Assembly (NCBI GenBank): GCA_020025455.1
Contig: JAHHSC010000001.1
Span: 1-64,000, forward strand
DNA length: 64,000 nucleotides
DNA from: Lawsonibacter sp.
GTDB lineage: Bacteria > Bacillota > Clostridia > Oscillospirales > Oscillospiraceae
Reading direction: 5' to 3'
Below the pieces are notes generated by a model. It saw nothing but the letters and a program-made list of their open reading frames with translations, had not been told where the DNA came from and did no database searches. Shown piece by piece: positions 25,998 to 35,496 of this stretch. Every line of letters begins with the position of its first letter. The stretch's first letter is position 1. A program made the position numbers and the translations under genes.

Positions 25998-28433
25998 TTA
26001 CTGTCGCAGGCTGGGTACCTTATGCCGCTCGCAGCTGGGCAGCGGTGCGGGCTCCTGCTTTGGTGCGGAGTCGTTCTCGGTCTTTTCCTCCAAGTTCTGG
26101 GGTTTATTCAGCGCATAAGACAGCACCTGCTCCGCTCGCTCCACCAGTACAAAGTTCAGCGCATTCCGAACCGTCTGGTCGATTTCCTCCAGGTCCTTGC
26201 CGTTGTCCGCAGGGATAATGACCGTCTTGATGCCGTTGCGGAAGGCCGCCATTGTTTTCTCACGCAGGCCGCCGATGGGCAGCACACGGCCCCGCAGGGT
26301 CACCTCGCCCGTCATGGCGATACCACGACGCACCGGCACGTTGGTCAGTGCGGAGGTGATTGCGGTGGTAATCGCAATCCCGGCAGACGGGCCATCCTTA
26401 GGCACTGCGCCCTCTGGGAAGTGGATATGGATGTCTTTATCTTTATAGAAATCGCCGGGGATGTGCAGCTGTTCCGCATGGCTGCGGATGAAGCTGAGGG
26501 CCGCGTGGGCAGACTCCTTCATCACATCGCCCAGGTTACCGGTGGGTTCCACCTTGCCGGTGCCGGGGACCACGTTGACCTCCACCTCCAGCAATTCACC
26601 GCCCACAGAGGTCCAGGCAAGGCCGTTGACCACGCCCACACGCTCCTCCAGAGCCTGTCGTTCCGGGTAATACTTGGGGGCGCCCAAGTACTCCTGTAGG
26701 TTTTTCTCTGTAAGGCGAATTTGCTTTCGATCCTCTGATACCACTTTCATTGCAGCCTTTCGGCATACAGCCCCCAGCGTCCGTTCCAGCGTACGGACAC
26801 CCGATTCCCGCGTATAGGCGGAGATGATGCTGCGGATGGCGTCATCCGAGATGCGCAGTTGATTTCCGGTCAGACCGTGGCGCTTCAGCTCCTTAGGCAG
26901 TAGGTGCCGCTTGGCGATCTGCAGCTTTTCCTCATCGGTATAGCTGGGAAGCTCAATCACCTCCATACGGTCCAGCAGGGGTCTCGGAATCGTATCCAGC
27001 GTGTTTGCAGTGGTCACAAACAGCACATCGGATAAGTCGAAGGGCAGCTCCAGGAAGTTATCGCGGAAGGTAGCGTTCTGCTCCACATCCAGCACCTCCA
27101 GCAGAGCGGCGGCAGGGTCTCCCCTGTGGTCACTGCCCAGCTTGTCGATCTCATCCAGAAGCATCAGCGGATTACAGCTTCCGGACTGACTGATGGCATT
27201 GATAATGCGGCCGGGCATCGCGCCCACATAGGTCTTTCGATGCCCCCGGATCTCGGCCTCATCACTGACACCACCCAGAGAAAGGCGGGCCAGCTTTCGA
27301 TTCATGGCGCTGGCTACAGACATGGCCACAGAGGTCTTGCCCACACCGGGAGGGCCGACCAGGCAGAGCACCTGTCCTTTTAGCTCCGGCGCCAGCTGCT
27401 TGACGGCCACGAACTCCAGAATACGCTCTTTGACCTTTTCAAGGCCGTAATGCTCCTGATCCAAGGTCTTGCGGACGGCGGATACGCTGACCCGCTCCTT
27501 GGTCGTCTTGCCCCAGGGCAGCTCCAGACACACATCCAGATAGTTGCGCTGCACGGTGGCCTCGGAGGAGCCGAACGGCTGCTTTGCAAGGCGGTTCAGC
27601 TCCTTGGTCAGCTTTTCGCGAACCTCATCGGGTAGTGTGGCGGCGGAAATTTTCTTGCGGTACTCCTCAATTTCATCGGAGCCGTCGTCCTCGCCCAGCT
27701 CGCTCTGGATGGCCTTCATCTGCTCACGCAGGTAGTAGTCCCGCTGCTGGCCGTTCATCTGTTCCTTGGCTTTCTCCTGGATGCCCGCATCCAGCTCCAG
27801 AATCTCCACCTCCCGCTTCAGCAGTCGATGCAGCTTCTCAAGGCGGCGCACGGGGTGCAGTTCCTCCAGGATCGTCTGTTTGTCCGCATTCCGCATGGGA
27901 ATGTTCTGCGCAATATAATCGGCAATATAGCCGGGATCATCGCTGGACAGCACATTGACCAGGTGATCGGAAGGCAGCTTCTGATTCAGCTCTCCATAGC
28001 TCTGGAACAGATCGTACGTGGAACGAATCAATGCCTCCTGCTTTGGGGTAACCTTCTCAGGGGCCTCTTGCTTGGGGATTTCCTGGATCTCAGCCTCAAG
28101 GAAGGGCTCCGTCCGCAGCAGCTGGAGCATACGGCCTCTGGCTTGGCCCTCCACCATGACCCGAATGTTATCGCCGGGCATCCGCAGAATCTGACGGATG
28201 TTGGCAATGGTGCCAACCGTGTAGAGGTCCTTCTGCTCCGGCTCCTCCACATTCAGCTGCTTCTGTCCCACCAGAAAAACAGGAGTTCCAGCCGTCATGG
28301 CCTCTTCCAGTGCCTTGATCGAGATGGTGCGGCCCACCTCAAAGTGAATCAGCACACTGGGAAATACCGTCAGCCCACGAAGCGCAATGGTGGGCATAGT
28401 GGAGGTATGAAGCATATCCCATTCCTGACTCAT
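25998..28433 (-). CDS. lon: ATP-dependent Lon protease
   Basis: 811 residues: N-terminal substrate domain (MPTIALRGLTVFPSVLIHF), coiled central region with KEQMNGQQRDYYLREQMKAI, AAA+ module (Walker A GPPGVGKTS, Walker B LMLLDEIDKLG) and C-terminal serine protease with the Ser-Lys dyad (PKDGPSAG, and the Lys of LREKTMAA). It degrades misfolded and regulatory proteins in the cytosol. The ATG at 28433 has GAGAGGAAG 9 bases before it; a GTG three codons upstream lies inside that site. Confidence 0.97.
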   Translation of the reverse strand: MSQEWDMLHTSTMPTIALRGLTVFPSVLIHFEVGRTISIKALEEAMTAGTPVFLVGQKQLNVEEPEQKDLYTVGTIANIRQILRMPGDNIRVMVEGQARGRMLQLLRTEPFLEAEIQEIPKQEAPEKVTPKQEALIRSTYDLFQSYGELNQKLPSDHLVNVLSSDDPGYIADYIAQNIPMRNADKQTILEELHPVRRLEKLHRLLKREVEILELDAGIQEKAKEQMNGQQRDYYLREQMKAIQSELGEDDGSDEIEEYRKKISAATLPDEVREKLTKELNRLAKQPFGSSEATVQRNYLDVCLELPWGKTTKERVSVSAVRKTLDQEHYGLEKVKERILEFVAVKQLAPELKGQVLCLVGPPGVGKTSVAMSVASAMNRKLARLSLGGVSDEAEIRGHRKTYVGAMPGRIINAISQSGSCNPLMLLDEIDKLGSDHRGDPAAALLEVLDVEQNATFRDNFLELPFDLSDVLFVTTANTLDTIPRPLLDRMEVIELPSYTDEEKLQIAKRHLLPKELKRHGLTGNQLRISDDAIRSIISAYTRESGVRTLERTLGAVCRKAAMKVVSEDRKQIRLTEKNLQEYLGAPKYYPERQALEERVGVVNGLAWTSVGGELLEVEVNVVPGTGKVEPTGNLGDVMKESAHAALSFIRSHAEQLHIPGDFYKDKDIHIHFPEGAVPKDGPSAGIAITTAITSALTNVPVRRGIAMTGEVTLRGRVLPIGGLREKTMAAFRNGIKTVIIPADNGKDLEEIDQTVRNALNFVLVERAEQVLSYALNKPQNLEEKTENDSAPKQEPAPLPSCERHKVPSLRQ

Positions 28434-28465
28434 AGATATCACTTCCTCTCAAGGGAAATTATCGG

Positions 28466-28507
28466 AAGCGCCCTGAATGCCCGCCGTTGGGGCACCGCAG
28501 GGCGCTT
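28466..28507 (-). terminator. intercistronic hairpin between clpX and lon
   Basis: Ten-base arms AAGCGCCCTG/CAGGGCGCTT with an inner TGCCC/GGGCA stem; no T-tract follows (CCGATAATTT). Likely an attenuator or processing/stability element rather than a full terminator. Confidence 0.5.
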
Positions 28508-28526
28508 GATGCTAAACTAAATTCAC

Positions 28527-29849
28527 TCAGCCGGCACTGCCGCCAGCCATCTCAGCGCCGCCCCGCTCCGAGTACAGCGCAGCCTTGCCCAGACGCGGGC
28601 GCTCGGTGCGCTCGGGGTCGTGGGTAAGCTCTGGGGCTGCACCAGCCGTCACGCAGTCGGCGGTGATGGTCACCTTCACGATGGTGGGGTCAGAGGGGAC
28701 ATCGTACATGATCTTGGTCATGACCTCCTCCAGCACAGCACGCAGTCCACGGGCACCGATGCCGCGCTCCACAGCCTTGTTCGCCACGGCTTCCAGCGCT
28801 TCATCGGTAAAGTTCAGCTCCACCTCATCATACTCCAACAGCTTCTCGTACTGCTTGACCAGGGCGTTCTTGGGTTCGGTCAGAATCTTGACCATCTGGT
28901 CGGGACCCAGGGACTCCAAGGTGGTAATCATGGGCAGACGACCTACCAGCTCAGGGATAATGCCGAACTTCAGCAGGTCCTGCGGCTGGATCTCGGCCAT
29001 CAGCTGGCCAACATCCCGCTTCTGCTTGCTCTGGATCTCTGCGCCGAAGCCCATGGTGCGCTTATCCAGACGGCTCTCGATAATCTTATCAACGCCGTCA
29101 AACGCACCACCGCAGATGAACAGGATGTTCTTGGTGTTGATCTGAATAAACTCCTGGTGCGGATGTTTTCTTCCTCCCTGAGGAGGCACGTTGGCGACCG
29201 TACCTTCCAGGATTTTCAGCAGTGCCTGCTGTACACCTTCCCCGGACACATCACGGGTAATGGAGGTGTTCTCACTCTTACGGGCGATTTTGTCCATCTC
29301 GTCGATGTAAATGATGCCCCGCTCCGCCAGGTCGATGTCATAGTCGGCAGCCTGGATCAGGCGCAGAAGGATATTCTCCACGTCATCGCCTACGTAACCG
29401 GCCTCTGTCAGCGTGGTGGCGTCTGCAATTGCGAAGGGCACCTTCAGTACACGGGCCAGGGTCTGGGCAAAGAGGGTCTTGCCGCAGCCAGTGGGACCCA
29501 TGAGCAGGATGTTGCTCTTCTGCATCTCCACTTCCTCGGCACCGCCGAAGTAGATGCGCTTATAATGGTTGTAAACAGCCACAGACAGGGCCACCTTAGC
29601 CTTCTCCTGGCCGATGATATACTGATCCAGAACAGCGCGAATTTCCTGTGGGGTGGGAATCACATCAGGAATATCACTGACGGTCTTATCCTCCCGCAGC
29701 ATAGTTTCGTTGCCCAGAATCTCGTTGCACAGCTGAACACACTCATTACAGATGTAGATATTGGGCCCTGCAATGATGCGCTGCACCTGATCCTGGTGCT
29801 TACCGCAGAACGAGCAGCGGACATTTCTGTTATCGTCGTTTCTAGCCAT
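28527..29849 (-). CDS. clpX: ClpX, ATPase of the ClpXP protease
   Basis: 440 residues. N-terminal zinc-binding domain ([12 protein letters not shown], then [10 protein letters not shown]), AAA+ domain with Walker A GPTGCGKT, Walker [12 protein letters not shown], and the ClpP-binding IGF loop represented by MGFGAEI. It unfolds ssrA-tagged and other substrates for ClpP. A 25-residue, low-complexity C-terminal tail ([20 protein letters not shown]) extends past the conserved end. It is downstream of clpP across a hairpin. Confidence 0.97.
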   Translation of the reverse strand: MARNDDNRNVRCSFCGKHQDQVQRIIAGPNIYICNECVQLCNEILGNETMLREDKTVSDIPDVIPTPQEIRAVLDQYIIGQEKAKVALSVAVYNHYKRIYFGGAEEVEMQKSNILLMGPTGCGKTLFAQTLARVLKVPFAIADATTLTEAGYVGDDVENILLRLIQAADYDIDLAERGIIYIDEMDKIARKSENTSITRDVSGEGVQQALLKILEGTVANVPPQGGRKHPHQEFIQINTKNILFICGGAFDGVDKIIESRLDKRTMGFGAEIQSKQKRDVGQLMAEIQPQDLLKFGIIPELVGRLPMITTLESLGPDQMVKILTEPKNALVKQYEKLLEYDEVELNFTDEALEAVANKAVERGIGARGLRAVLEEVMTKIMYDVPSDPTIVKVTITADCVTAGAAPELTHDPERTERPRLGKAALYSERGGAEMAGGSAG

Positions 29850-29875
29850 GGATACACCTCATACTTGGATTCAAA

Positions 29876-29914
29876 GCGGCGCGCAGGCAGAACGGTTCCG
29901 CCTGCGTTGGCCGC
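29876..29914 (-). terminator. intercistronic hairpin between clpP and clpX
   Basis: Outer GCGGC/GCCGC and inner CGCAGGC/GCCTGCG arms, then GAA/TTC; followed by TTTGAATCC, not a true T-tract. The ribosome site of clpX lies downstream of it. Confidence 0.45.
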
Positions 29915-29919
29915 TAAAA

Positions 29920-30501
29920 TTACCGCTTTTCGATGACCTTGTCAATGAGACCGTACTCCATGGCCTCTTGGGCAGTCATAAAGTTGTCACGCTCGCAGTC
30001 GGCGGTGACAACATCCACGGGCTTGCCAGTGTTCTCGGACAGGATGCGGTTCATCCGGGTCTTGACCACCTCCAGCCGCTTCAGGTGAAGGGCCATATCG
30101 GTGATCTGGCCCTGGGTGCCGGCAGAGGGCTGGTGAATCATAATCTCAGCGTTGGGCAGCGCATAACGCTTGCCCTTGGCCCCGGAGGACAGCAGAAAAG
30201 CGCCCATAGAGGCAGCCAGTCCAATACAAATGGTAGAGACATCGCACTTAATATACTGCATGGTGTCGTAGATTGCCATACCGGCCGTAACAGAGCCGCC
30301 GGGACTATTGATGTAGAACTGGATGTCTTTATCCGGGTCCTGAGCCTCCAGGTAAAGCAGCTGCGCTACAACCAGAGATGCGGTGGTGTCGTTGACCTCT
30401 TCAGACAGCATAATAATGCGGTCGTTGAGCAGGCGGGAAAAAATGTCATAGGAGCGCTCACCACGATTGGTCTGCTCCACTACATAAGGTACTAAACTCA
30501 T
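29920..30501 (-). CDS. clpP: ATP-dependent Clp protease proteolytic subunit
   Basis: 193 residues from the ATG at 30501 (AAAAAGGAGTATTATT upstream; an ORF extension to 30534 lacks a site). The start [20 protein letters not shown] is canonical. Catalytic Ser in [11 protein letters not shown], His in MIHQPSAG, Asp in the CERDNFMTA stretch. It forms the tetradecameric chamber used with ClpX. Confidence 0.97.
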   Translation of the reverse strand: MSLVPYVVEQTNRGERSYDIFSRLLNDRIIMLSEEVNDTTASLVVAQLLYLEAQDPDKDIQFYINSPGGSVTAGMAIYDTMQYIKCDVSTICIGLAASMGAFLLSSGAKGKRYALPNAEIMIHQPSAGTQGQITDMALHLKRLEVVKTRMNRILSENTGKPVDVVTADCERDNFMTAQEAMEYGLIDKVIEKR

Positions 30502-30630
30502 AATAATACTCCTTTTTTTGAACGGTGATACCAAAGTATACCCGTCCTCCCGGAAAACAATTCCTCCCGGTCACCAAGGATTTCGACCTTTTCTGCCGGA
30601 CTCTACGTTACATACACATATTGATAACGC

Positions 30631-30653
30631 CCGGAGCAGGCCAGCCGCTCCGG
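30631..30653 (-). terminator. intercistronic hairpin between tig and clpP
   Basis: Seven-base arms CCGGAGC/GCTCCGG around a 9-base loop, without a T-tract. It is the third such element in the tig-clpP-clpX-lon row. Confidence 0.45.
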
Positions 30654-30676
30654 ACGCATCAATTTTGAATAAAGGA

Positions 30677-32020
30677 TTATTCAGCCTCGGTCTCGGCCTC
30701 GGCCTCGTCAGCCTTCTTGGTGGTCTTTTTGGTGGTCTTCTTCTTGGTCTTGGTGGCCTTAGCCTCGGAAACCAGCAGCTCGTGGGCCTTCTTCTGCAGC
30801 AGGCTCTTCTTCAGGCCCTCAACCTGGACGGCCATCTTGACCTGGTCCAGCTCGATCTTGTACAGATCGGCCAGCTCCTGGTAAGCAGCCTCGTAGTCCT
30901 CCTCAGAGATCTCGAAGCCCTCAGCCTCCGCGATTGCGTTCAGAGCCAGCTCCTCCTGCAGACGGCGGACAGCGGCAGGCTTGATGGAGGTACGCATCAT
31001 ATCCATATTCATGCCCAGCACCTTGCTGTAGTCGTCCATGGAGATGCCCTGCTGCTGCAGACGCATACCGAACTCGTCCAGCTGGCGGTCCGTCTCAGCC
31101 TCGACCATACCGTCGGGGATCTCGCACTCCATGCCCTCGATAACCTGATCCATCAGAGAACGCTCAAACTCGCTCTGGGCCTCAGCCTTCTTGCGCTCCA
31201 GCAGCTTCTCCTCCAGGTCCTTGCGGAACTCCTCCAGCGTATCGAACTCAGACACGTCCTTGGCAAACTCATCGTCCACCTCGGGAGCCTGAGACTCCTT
31301 GACTTCGTTGACCTTCACGTGGAATACAACCGCCTTGCCGGCCAGATCGGGGTGATACTCCTCAGGGAAGGTGATGTCCAGATCCTTCTCCTCGCCAGCC
31401 TTCACACCGACAAGCTGCTCCTCAAAACCGGGAACGAAGGAACCGGAGCCCAGCTTCAGGTCGTAGTTCTCACCCTTGCCGCCCTCGAAGGCCACGCCAT
31501 TGTCGAAGCCCTCAAAGTCGATGACAACGGTGTCACCCTTCTTGGCTTTGCGCTTGACGCTGACCAGACGGGTAGCACGGTCGATGAAGGGCTTCATCTC
31601 GGCGTCCACGTCCTTAGCGGTCACCTTGGGCTCCTCGCGATAAGCGGAGATTCCCTTATAGGCACCCAGCTTCACCTCGGGGCGAACGGGAACCAGAGCG
31701 GTGAACACCAGGCCCTCCTTGCCAACGCTGACGATGTCCATCTTGGGGTAGCCAACGCTGTCCAGCTTCTGCTCAGCAACGGCCTCGTCATAAGCGGCGG
31801 GGTACACGTCGTTGATCGCATCCTCATAGAACACGCCGGTGCCGTACATGTTCTCAACGATCTTGCGGGGGGCCTTGCCCTTGCGGAAACCGGGAACATT
31901 GATCTTGGTGCGGTTCTTCAGATAAGCCTTCTGAACGGCAGCCTCAAACTCTTCGGCGGAGACCTCGATGGTCAGCTCCACCGTGCTCTTTTCTTTCTTC
32001 TCAACACTGGTGACCTTCAT
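30677..32020 (-). CDS. tig: trigger factor
   Basis: Ribosome-bound chaperone and peptidyl-prolyl isomerase, 447 residues. The ribosome-binding signature is GFRKGKAP (about residues 45-52); the FKBP-like domain (KKGDTVVIDFEGFDNGVAFE ) is intact, and the long helical C-terminal domain follows. The C-terminus is highly charged with repeated Lys and Glu (KATKTKKKTTKKTTKKADEA), a lineage-specific tail. First gene of the tig-clpP-clpX-lon-ysxC block, with its own promoter. Confidence 0.96.
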   Translation of the reverse strand: MKVTSVEKKEKSTVELTIEVSAEEFEAAVQKAYLKNRTKINVPGFRKGKAPRKIVENMYGTGVFYEDAINDVYPAAYDEAVAEQKLDSVGYPKMDIVSVGKEGLVFTALVPVRPEVKLGAYKGISAYREEPKVTAKDVDAEMKPFIDRATRLVSVKRKAKKGDTVVIDFEGFDNGVAFEGGKGENYDLKLGSGSFVPGFEEQLVGVKAGEEKDLDITFPEEYHPDLAGKAVVFHVKVNEVKESQAPEVDDEFAKDVSEFDTLEEFRKDLEEKLLERKKAEAQSEFERSLMDQVIEGMECEIPDGMVEAETDRQLDEFGMRLQQQGISMDDYSKVLGMNMDMMRTSIKPAAVRRLQEELALNAIAEAEGFEISEEDYEAAYQELADLYKIELDQVKMAVQVEGLKKSLLQKKAHELLVSEAKATKTKKKTTKKTTKKADEAEAETEAE

Positions 32021-32097
32021 ATGTCAATTTCCTCCTGTCAGCGCTTTACTGCCGGATAGACAAGGCAGGAAGTGCGCTTTTATACTTTCGCCACGAT

Positions 32098-32126
32098 ATT
32101 TTACCAGAAAACTTCTCATTTGACCA
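32098..32126 (-). promoter_or_regulatory. promoter of tig
   Basis: TGGTCA, 17 bases, TAAAAT. The -35 overlaps GGTCAAA, which resembles one half of a CtsR site; no second half was found, so CtsR control is not claimed. Confidence 0.6.
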
Positions 32127-32158
32127 GACCAATTTTCAGAATTTTTCAGAAATTTTTG

Positions 32159-32845
32159 TCAATCCAGAATTTTTTCCGGGCGAAATCCTAAATAGTCGGC
32201 TGAAATCAGTCTGTACTCCACGCTTCCCCGTCTGCCCGACACCGCATTTTTATGGCTTCCGCCATGCAGATGGCCGTAGCAGCAGCAGGTCACATGGTAC
32301 CGCTCCAGCAGATTGATAATTTCTTCACAGCGGTAGCCCCGGTAGATGGGCGGATAGTGCAGGAAACAGTATTTCTCGCACTCCCCCGCTGCCTTCAGAG
32401 AGGTCTCCAACCGAATCAATTCCCGGTTGAAAATCTTTGCACTGTGCTCTCCCCTGTCCACCTCATAGAACCAGCCACGGGTCCCGCACAGGGCAATGTC
32501 CCCATAGAACTTGCAGTTATTATGAAGCAGATCAAAGGTGTCAAAGCCGTTTTCCTCAAAAAACTTCCGCATTTTGGCCGCCGTGGTCCACCAGTAATCG
32601 TGGTTTCCCTTCATCAGCAGCTTCCGTCCGGGCAGTGCATTCAAGAAAGCCAGATCCTCCTTGGCCTCCTCCAGACTCATACCCCAGGAAAGATCGCCGC
32701 AGAGCACGACGGTATCCTCGGGTTTTACCTCCTCAAACCCTTGCATCAGCTTGTCCACATAGCCGATCCAGCCGCCGCCGAACACGTCCATGGGCTTATT
32801 GCTGTGCAGGGAAAGGTGCGTATCTCCAATGGCGTACAGAGCCAT
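32159..32845 (-). CDS. calcineurin-like metallophosphoesterase
   Basis: 228 residues. Metal-binding motifs in order: GDTHLS (7-12 region), GDLSWG, GNHDYWW and GHLHGGSHK, the standard dinuclear phosphoesterase set. The substrate cannot be predicted; homologues are generic phosphohydrolases. It starts 3 bases after the thrC stop, so it is probably co-transcribed with thrC. Confidence 0.9.
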   Translation of the reverse strand: MALYAIGDTHLSLHSNKPMDVFGGGWIGYVDKLMQGFEEVKPEDTVVLCGDLSWGMSLEEAKEDLAFLNALPGRKLLMKGNHDYWWTTAAKMRKFFEENGFDTFDLLHNNCKFYGDIALCGTRGWFYEVDRGEHSAKIFNRELIRLETSLKAAGECEKYCFLHYPPIYRGYRCEEIINLLERYHVTCCCYGHLHGGSHKNAVSGRRGSVEYRLISADYLGFRPEKILD

Positions 32846-32848
32846 ACG

Positions 32849-34333
32849 TTACCCCAGCATGGAGCGCACCGCGTCTACCATGTTCTCTTTATTCACCGAC
32901 TGGGTGAAGCGCACCTGCTTATCACGCAGGCCCGCCAGAGGTGCGGGAGCAGGAATCCCGGTTTTCGCGGTGAGCTGGTCAAGGGCATCCAGACCCTCGG
33001 CAACCGTTTTCTCCCCCAGAGCCTCCAGAACGCTGCTGGAGAATTTGAAGGGGCTGGCGGTGGAAACCACCAGACAAGCAGTCTCATCCTTCGTCTCGCT
33101 GCGGTACTGCTCCAGGGCAGAGAAGGCAACGGCGGTATGAGGATCAATCAGATACTGGTATTCCTTGTAGACGCGGTCGATGACACGGCGTGTCTCATCA
33201 TCGTCACAGCAGTAGCCGGCAAAATGCTTCTGCAGTTTTTCCAGCGCTCTGCCGGAAACCCGATAGCTGCCAGTGGCATTGAGCTGGTCCATGTACCCCT
33301 TCACTTCCTCCACATCCTTGGTCAGCGTCAGCAGAAGCCGCTCCAGATTGGAGGAGATCAAAATATCCATCGAGGGTGAGATCGTATTAAAGAAGGTACG
33401 GTTCCGGTCGTAGTGTCCGGTACGGATAAAGTCCGTGAGGACATTATTGCTGTTAGAAGCGCAGATCAGCTTTTCAATGGGCACACCCATCTCTCTGGCA
33501 TAAGAGGCCGCCAGGATATTGCCGAAGTTCCCGGTGGGTACACAGACATTGATGGCCTGGCCGGGCTGGACCTTGCCGTCCCGCAGCAGGTCACAGTAGG
33601 CCGACACATAGTAGACAATCTGAGGCAGCACGCGTCCCCAGTTGATGGAGTTGGCGGAGGAGAAGAAATAGCCCTTACCGGCCAATTCCTCCCGAAGTGC
33701 CTCGTCAGAGAACAGGCGCTTCACGCCGGTCTGTGCATCGTCGAAATTACCGTGAACGGCGCACACGCCGACATTGGCGCCCTCCTGCGTGACCATCTGC
33801 AGTTCCTGGACCTGGGATACGCCGTCCTTGGGGTAGAACACCAGGATCTTGGTGCGGTCCACATCCCGGAACCCTTCCAGCGCACCCTTTCCGGTATCGC
33901 CGGAGGTGGCCACCAGGATACAGGCCGTCTTTTGCTCCTCGGTCTTTACCAGGGAGGCGGACAGCAGGTGGGGCAGCATCTGCAAGGCCATATCCTTGAA
34001 CGCACAGGTGGGACCATGCCACAGCTCCAGACAGTGGATGTCATCCGTCACCGTGCGGACAGGGGCTACAGCCGGAGTGTCAAACTTGTCCGGGCCATAG
34101 GCCGCGTTGGCAAAGCTCGTCAGTTCCTTTACTGTAAATTCTTCCAGAAACTGCTTCATCACATAAACAGCTCTCTGCTGGTAAGCCATAGCCGCCAGTT
34201 CCTCTATGGCATTTCCAGGCAGCTTCGGGATGTAGTAGGGGGTCAGCAGGCCGCCATCTCTGGAGAGGCCCTGAACAATGGCCTCAGAGGCAGAACACTG
34301 CACACACATATCTCTGGTACTGATGTACTGCAT
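32849..34333 (-). CDS. thrC: threonine synthase
   Basis: PLP enzyme converting O-phosphohomoserine to threonine. 494 residues from the ATG at 34333 (GGAAGG 6 bases upstream), giving the family start MQYISTRDMCVQCSASEAI; a 21-residue upstream extension has no site. PLP lysine in GPTCAFKDMALQ; phosphate-binding ATSGDTGKGALEGF; long-form C-terminal region present. Transcribed from a near-consensus promoter about 110 bases upstream; the leader holds no T-box or Thr/Ile-rich leader peptide that I can see. Confidence 0.96.
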   Translation of the reverse strand: MQYISTRDMCVQCSASEAIVQGLSRDGGLLTPYYIPKLPGNAIEELAAMAYQQRAVYVMKQFLEEFTVKELTSFANAAYGPDKFDTPAVAPVRTVTDDIHCLELWHGPTCAFKDMALQMLPHLLSASLVKTEEQKTACILVATSGDTGKGALEGFRDVDRTKILVFYPKDGVSQVQELQMVTQEGANVGVCAVHGNFDDAQTGVKRLFSDEALREELAGKGYFFSSANSINWGRVLPQIVYYVSAYCDLLRDGKVQPGQAINVCVPTGNFGNILAASYAREMGVPIEKLICASNSNNVLTDFIRTGHYDRNRTFFNTISPSMDILISSNLERLLLTLTKDVEEVKGYMDQLNATGSYRVSGRALEKLQKHFAGYCCDDDETRRVIDRVYKEYQYLIDPHTAVAFSALEQYRSETKDETACLVVSTASPFKFSSSVLEALGEKTVAEGLDALDQLTAKTGIPAPAPLAGLRDKQVRFTQSVNKENMVDAVRSMLG

Positions 34334-34451
34334 GAAAATCCTTCCGATCTGTTTGGATTTACGGACACGGTAAGGAAAGGACCTTTTACGTGCCATTCAA
34401 GGCGTATTGACGGGACTTTTACACGCCCCGAAGAATACACCTTAGTAATTT

Positions 34452-34480
34452 ATTATGCCAGTTTTCGTTCAAAAGGTCAA
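34452..34480 (-). promoter_or_regulatory. promoter of thrC
   Basis: TTGACC, 17 bases, CATAAT on the minus strand. It lies between the yraN stop and thrC. Confidence 0.8.
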
Positions 34481-34505
34481 GGCGTCCGGCAAAATTCACT
34501 CGGTC

Positions 34506-34874
34506 TTAAAATGCGTTTTTGTGCCAGATCATGTCAGGTTTTGCTGTATCTGTCCCCTGCGGGGCATAGATCTCCACTACATCGAAGCGCGGCTGGAGCT
34601 GTGTGGGGGTCTGGGCCAGGTATAATTCCGCCGTGGTCCGCAGCCGCTTCTGCTTCCGATGGTCTACAAATTCCCCCGCCCGACCGTAAGAATCCGTCCG
34701 CCGGAGCTTCACCTCTACAAAGGCAAGAAAGCCTCTGTCCTCCACAATCAGATCGATCTCACCAAAGCGGCAGGACCAACCGGAGGCCAGTATTTTGCAG
34801 TGCTGCTTCCGCAGATAATCCGCCGCCATGGCCTCCCCCCATCGGCCAAGCAGCCTGCTTCTCTCTCCGCTCAT
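34506..34874 (-). CDS. YraN family (UPF0102) endonuclease-like protein
   Basis: 122 residues with the restriction-endonuclease-like core: GEAMAADYLRKQHC, then GEIDLIVEDRGFLAFVEVKLR containing the E...D...ExK catalytic pattern. Family members are thought to act on branched or damaged DNA, but a substrate is not established. It overlaps rnhB by 4 bases; rnhB-yraN is a conserved pair. Confidence 0.9.
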   Translation of the reverse strand: MSGERSRLLGRWGEAMAADYLRKQHCKILASGWSCRFGEIDLIVEDRGFLAFVEVKLRRTDSYGRAGEFVDHRKQKRLRTTAELYLAQTPTQLQPRFDVVEIYAPQGTDTAKPDMIWHKNAF

Positions 34875-35476
34875 TTCGTTTTCAAAAAAGTCAGGCGATG
34901 GATGGGACTGGGGCCGTACTGGGCCAGGGCCTCATAATGTGCTTTGGTCCCATACCCCTTATGCTTCTCAAAATGGTACTGCGGGTAGCGCTCTGCCATC
35001 TCCATCATAAAATGGTCACGGCTCACCTTAGCCAGAATCGAAGCCGCTGCAATAGACGCCGACAAGCTATCTCCCTTTACAATACATTCATGGTCAGTGG
35101 TAATGCTTGCGGTGCGCCCACGGTCCCGGTTCCCATCAATCAGAGCATAGTCTGAAGTGGTGTGCAAACGGTCAATTGCCATCTGCATGGCCTTCATTCT
35201 GGCACTGAGGATGTCGGTGGCATCAATTTCTTTCTCGTCTACCCAAGCCACAGCCCACTCCACCGCTTTTTCCTTTATAATAGGAAAAAGTGCTTCTCGT
35301 TTCCGTTCGGACAGCTTCTTGGAGTCGTTCAGGCCGGGGATTTCCACTCCGAACGGCAGCACAACCGCGGCGGCATAAACCGGTCCGGCCAGTGGTCCGG
35401 CGCCCGCCTCGTCACATCCACAAATTACAGCGTGTCCTTTTTCCCGGGCAGCCTGCTCATAATTCCAGAATTCCAT
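34871..35476 (-). CDS. rnhB: ribonuclease HII
   Basis: Removes ribonucleotides and RNA primers from DNA. 201 residues with the acidic catalytic set: the Asp and Glu of CGCDEAGAGPLAGPV, the Asp of ALIDGNRD and a later Asp in SRDHFM, plus KKLSERKRE. Located between ylqF and yraN. Confidence 0.96.
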   Translation of the reverse strand: MEFWNYEQAAREKGHAVICGCDEAGAGPLAGPVYAAAVVLPFGVEIPGLNDSKKLSERKREALFPIIKEKAVEWAVAWVDEKEIDATDILSARMKAMQMAIDRLHTTSDYALIDGNRDRGRTASITTDHECIVKGDSLSASIAAASILAKVSRDHFMMEMAERYPQYHFEKHKGYGTKAHYEALAQYGPSPIHRLTFLKTK

Positions 35477-35496
35477 TTCCGTTCTCTCCTGCCCGA

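Noticed and set aside
30518..32059. 513-codon plus-strand frame opposite tig
   Set aside because: Leucine/glycine-rich shadow of the tig coding strand, caused by biased codon use; no ribosome site or homology.
32111..32126. CtsR operator at the tig promoter
   Set aside because: Only one GGTCAAA half-site is present; the tandem repeat required for CtsR is absent.
34334..34450. T-box or threonine attenuator in the thrC leader
   Set aside because: No T-box core, specifier stem, terminator or Thr/Ile-rich leader peptide was found.
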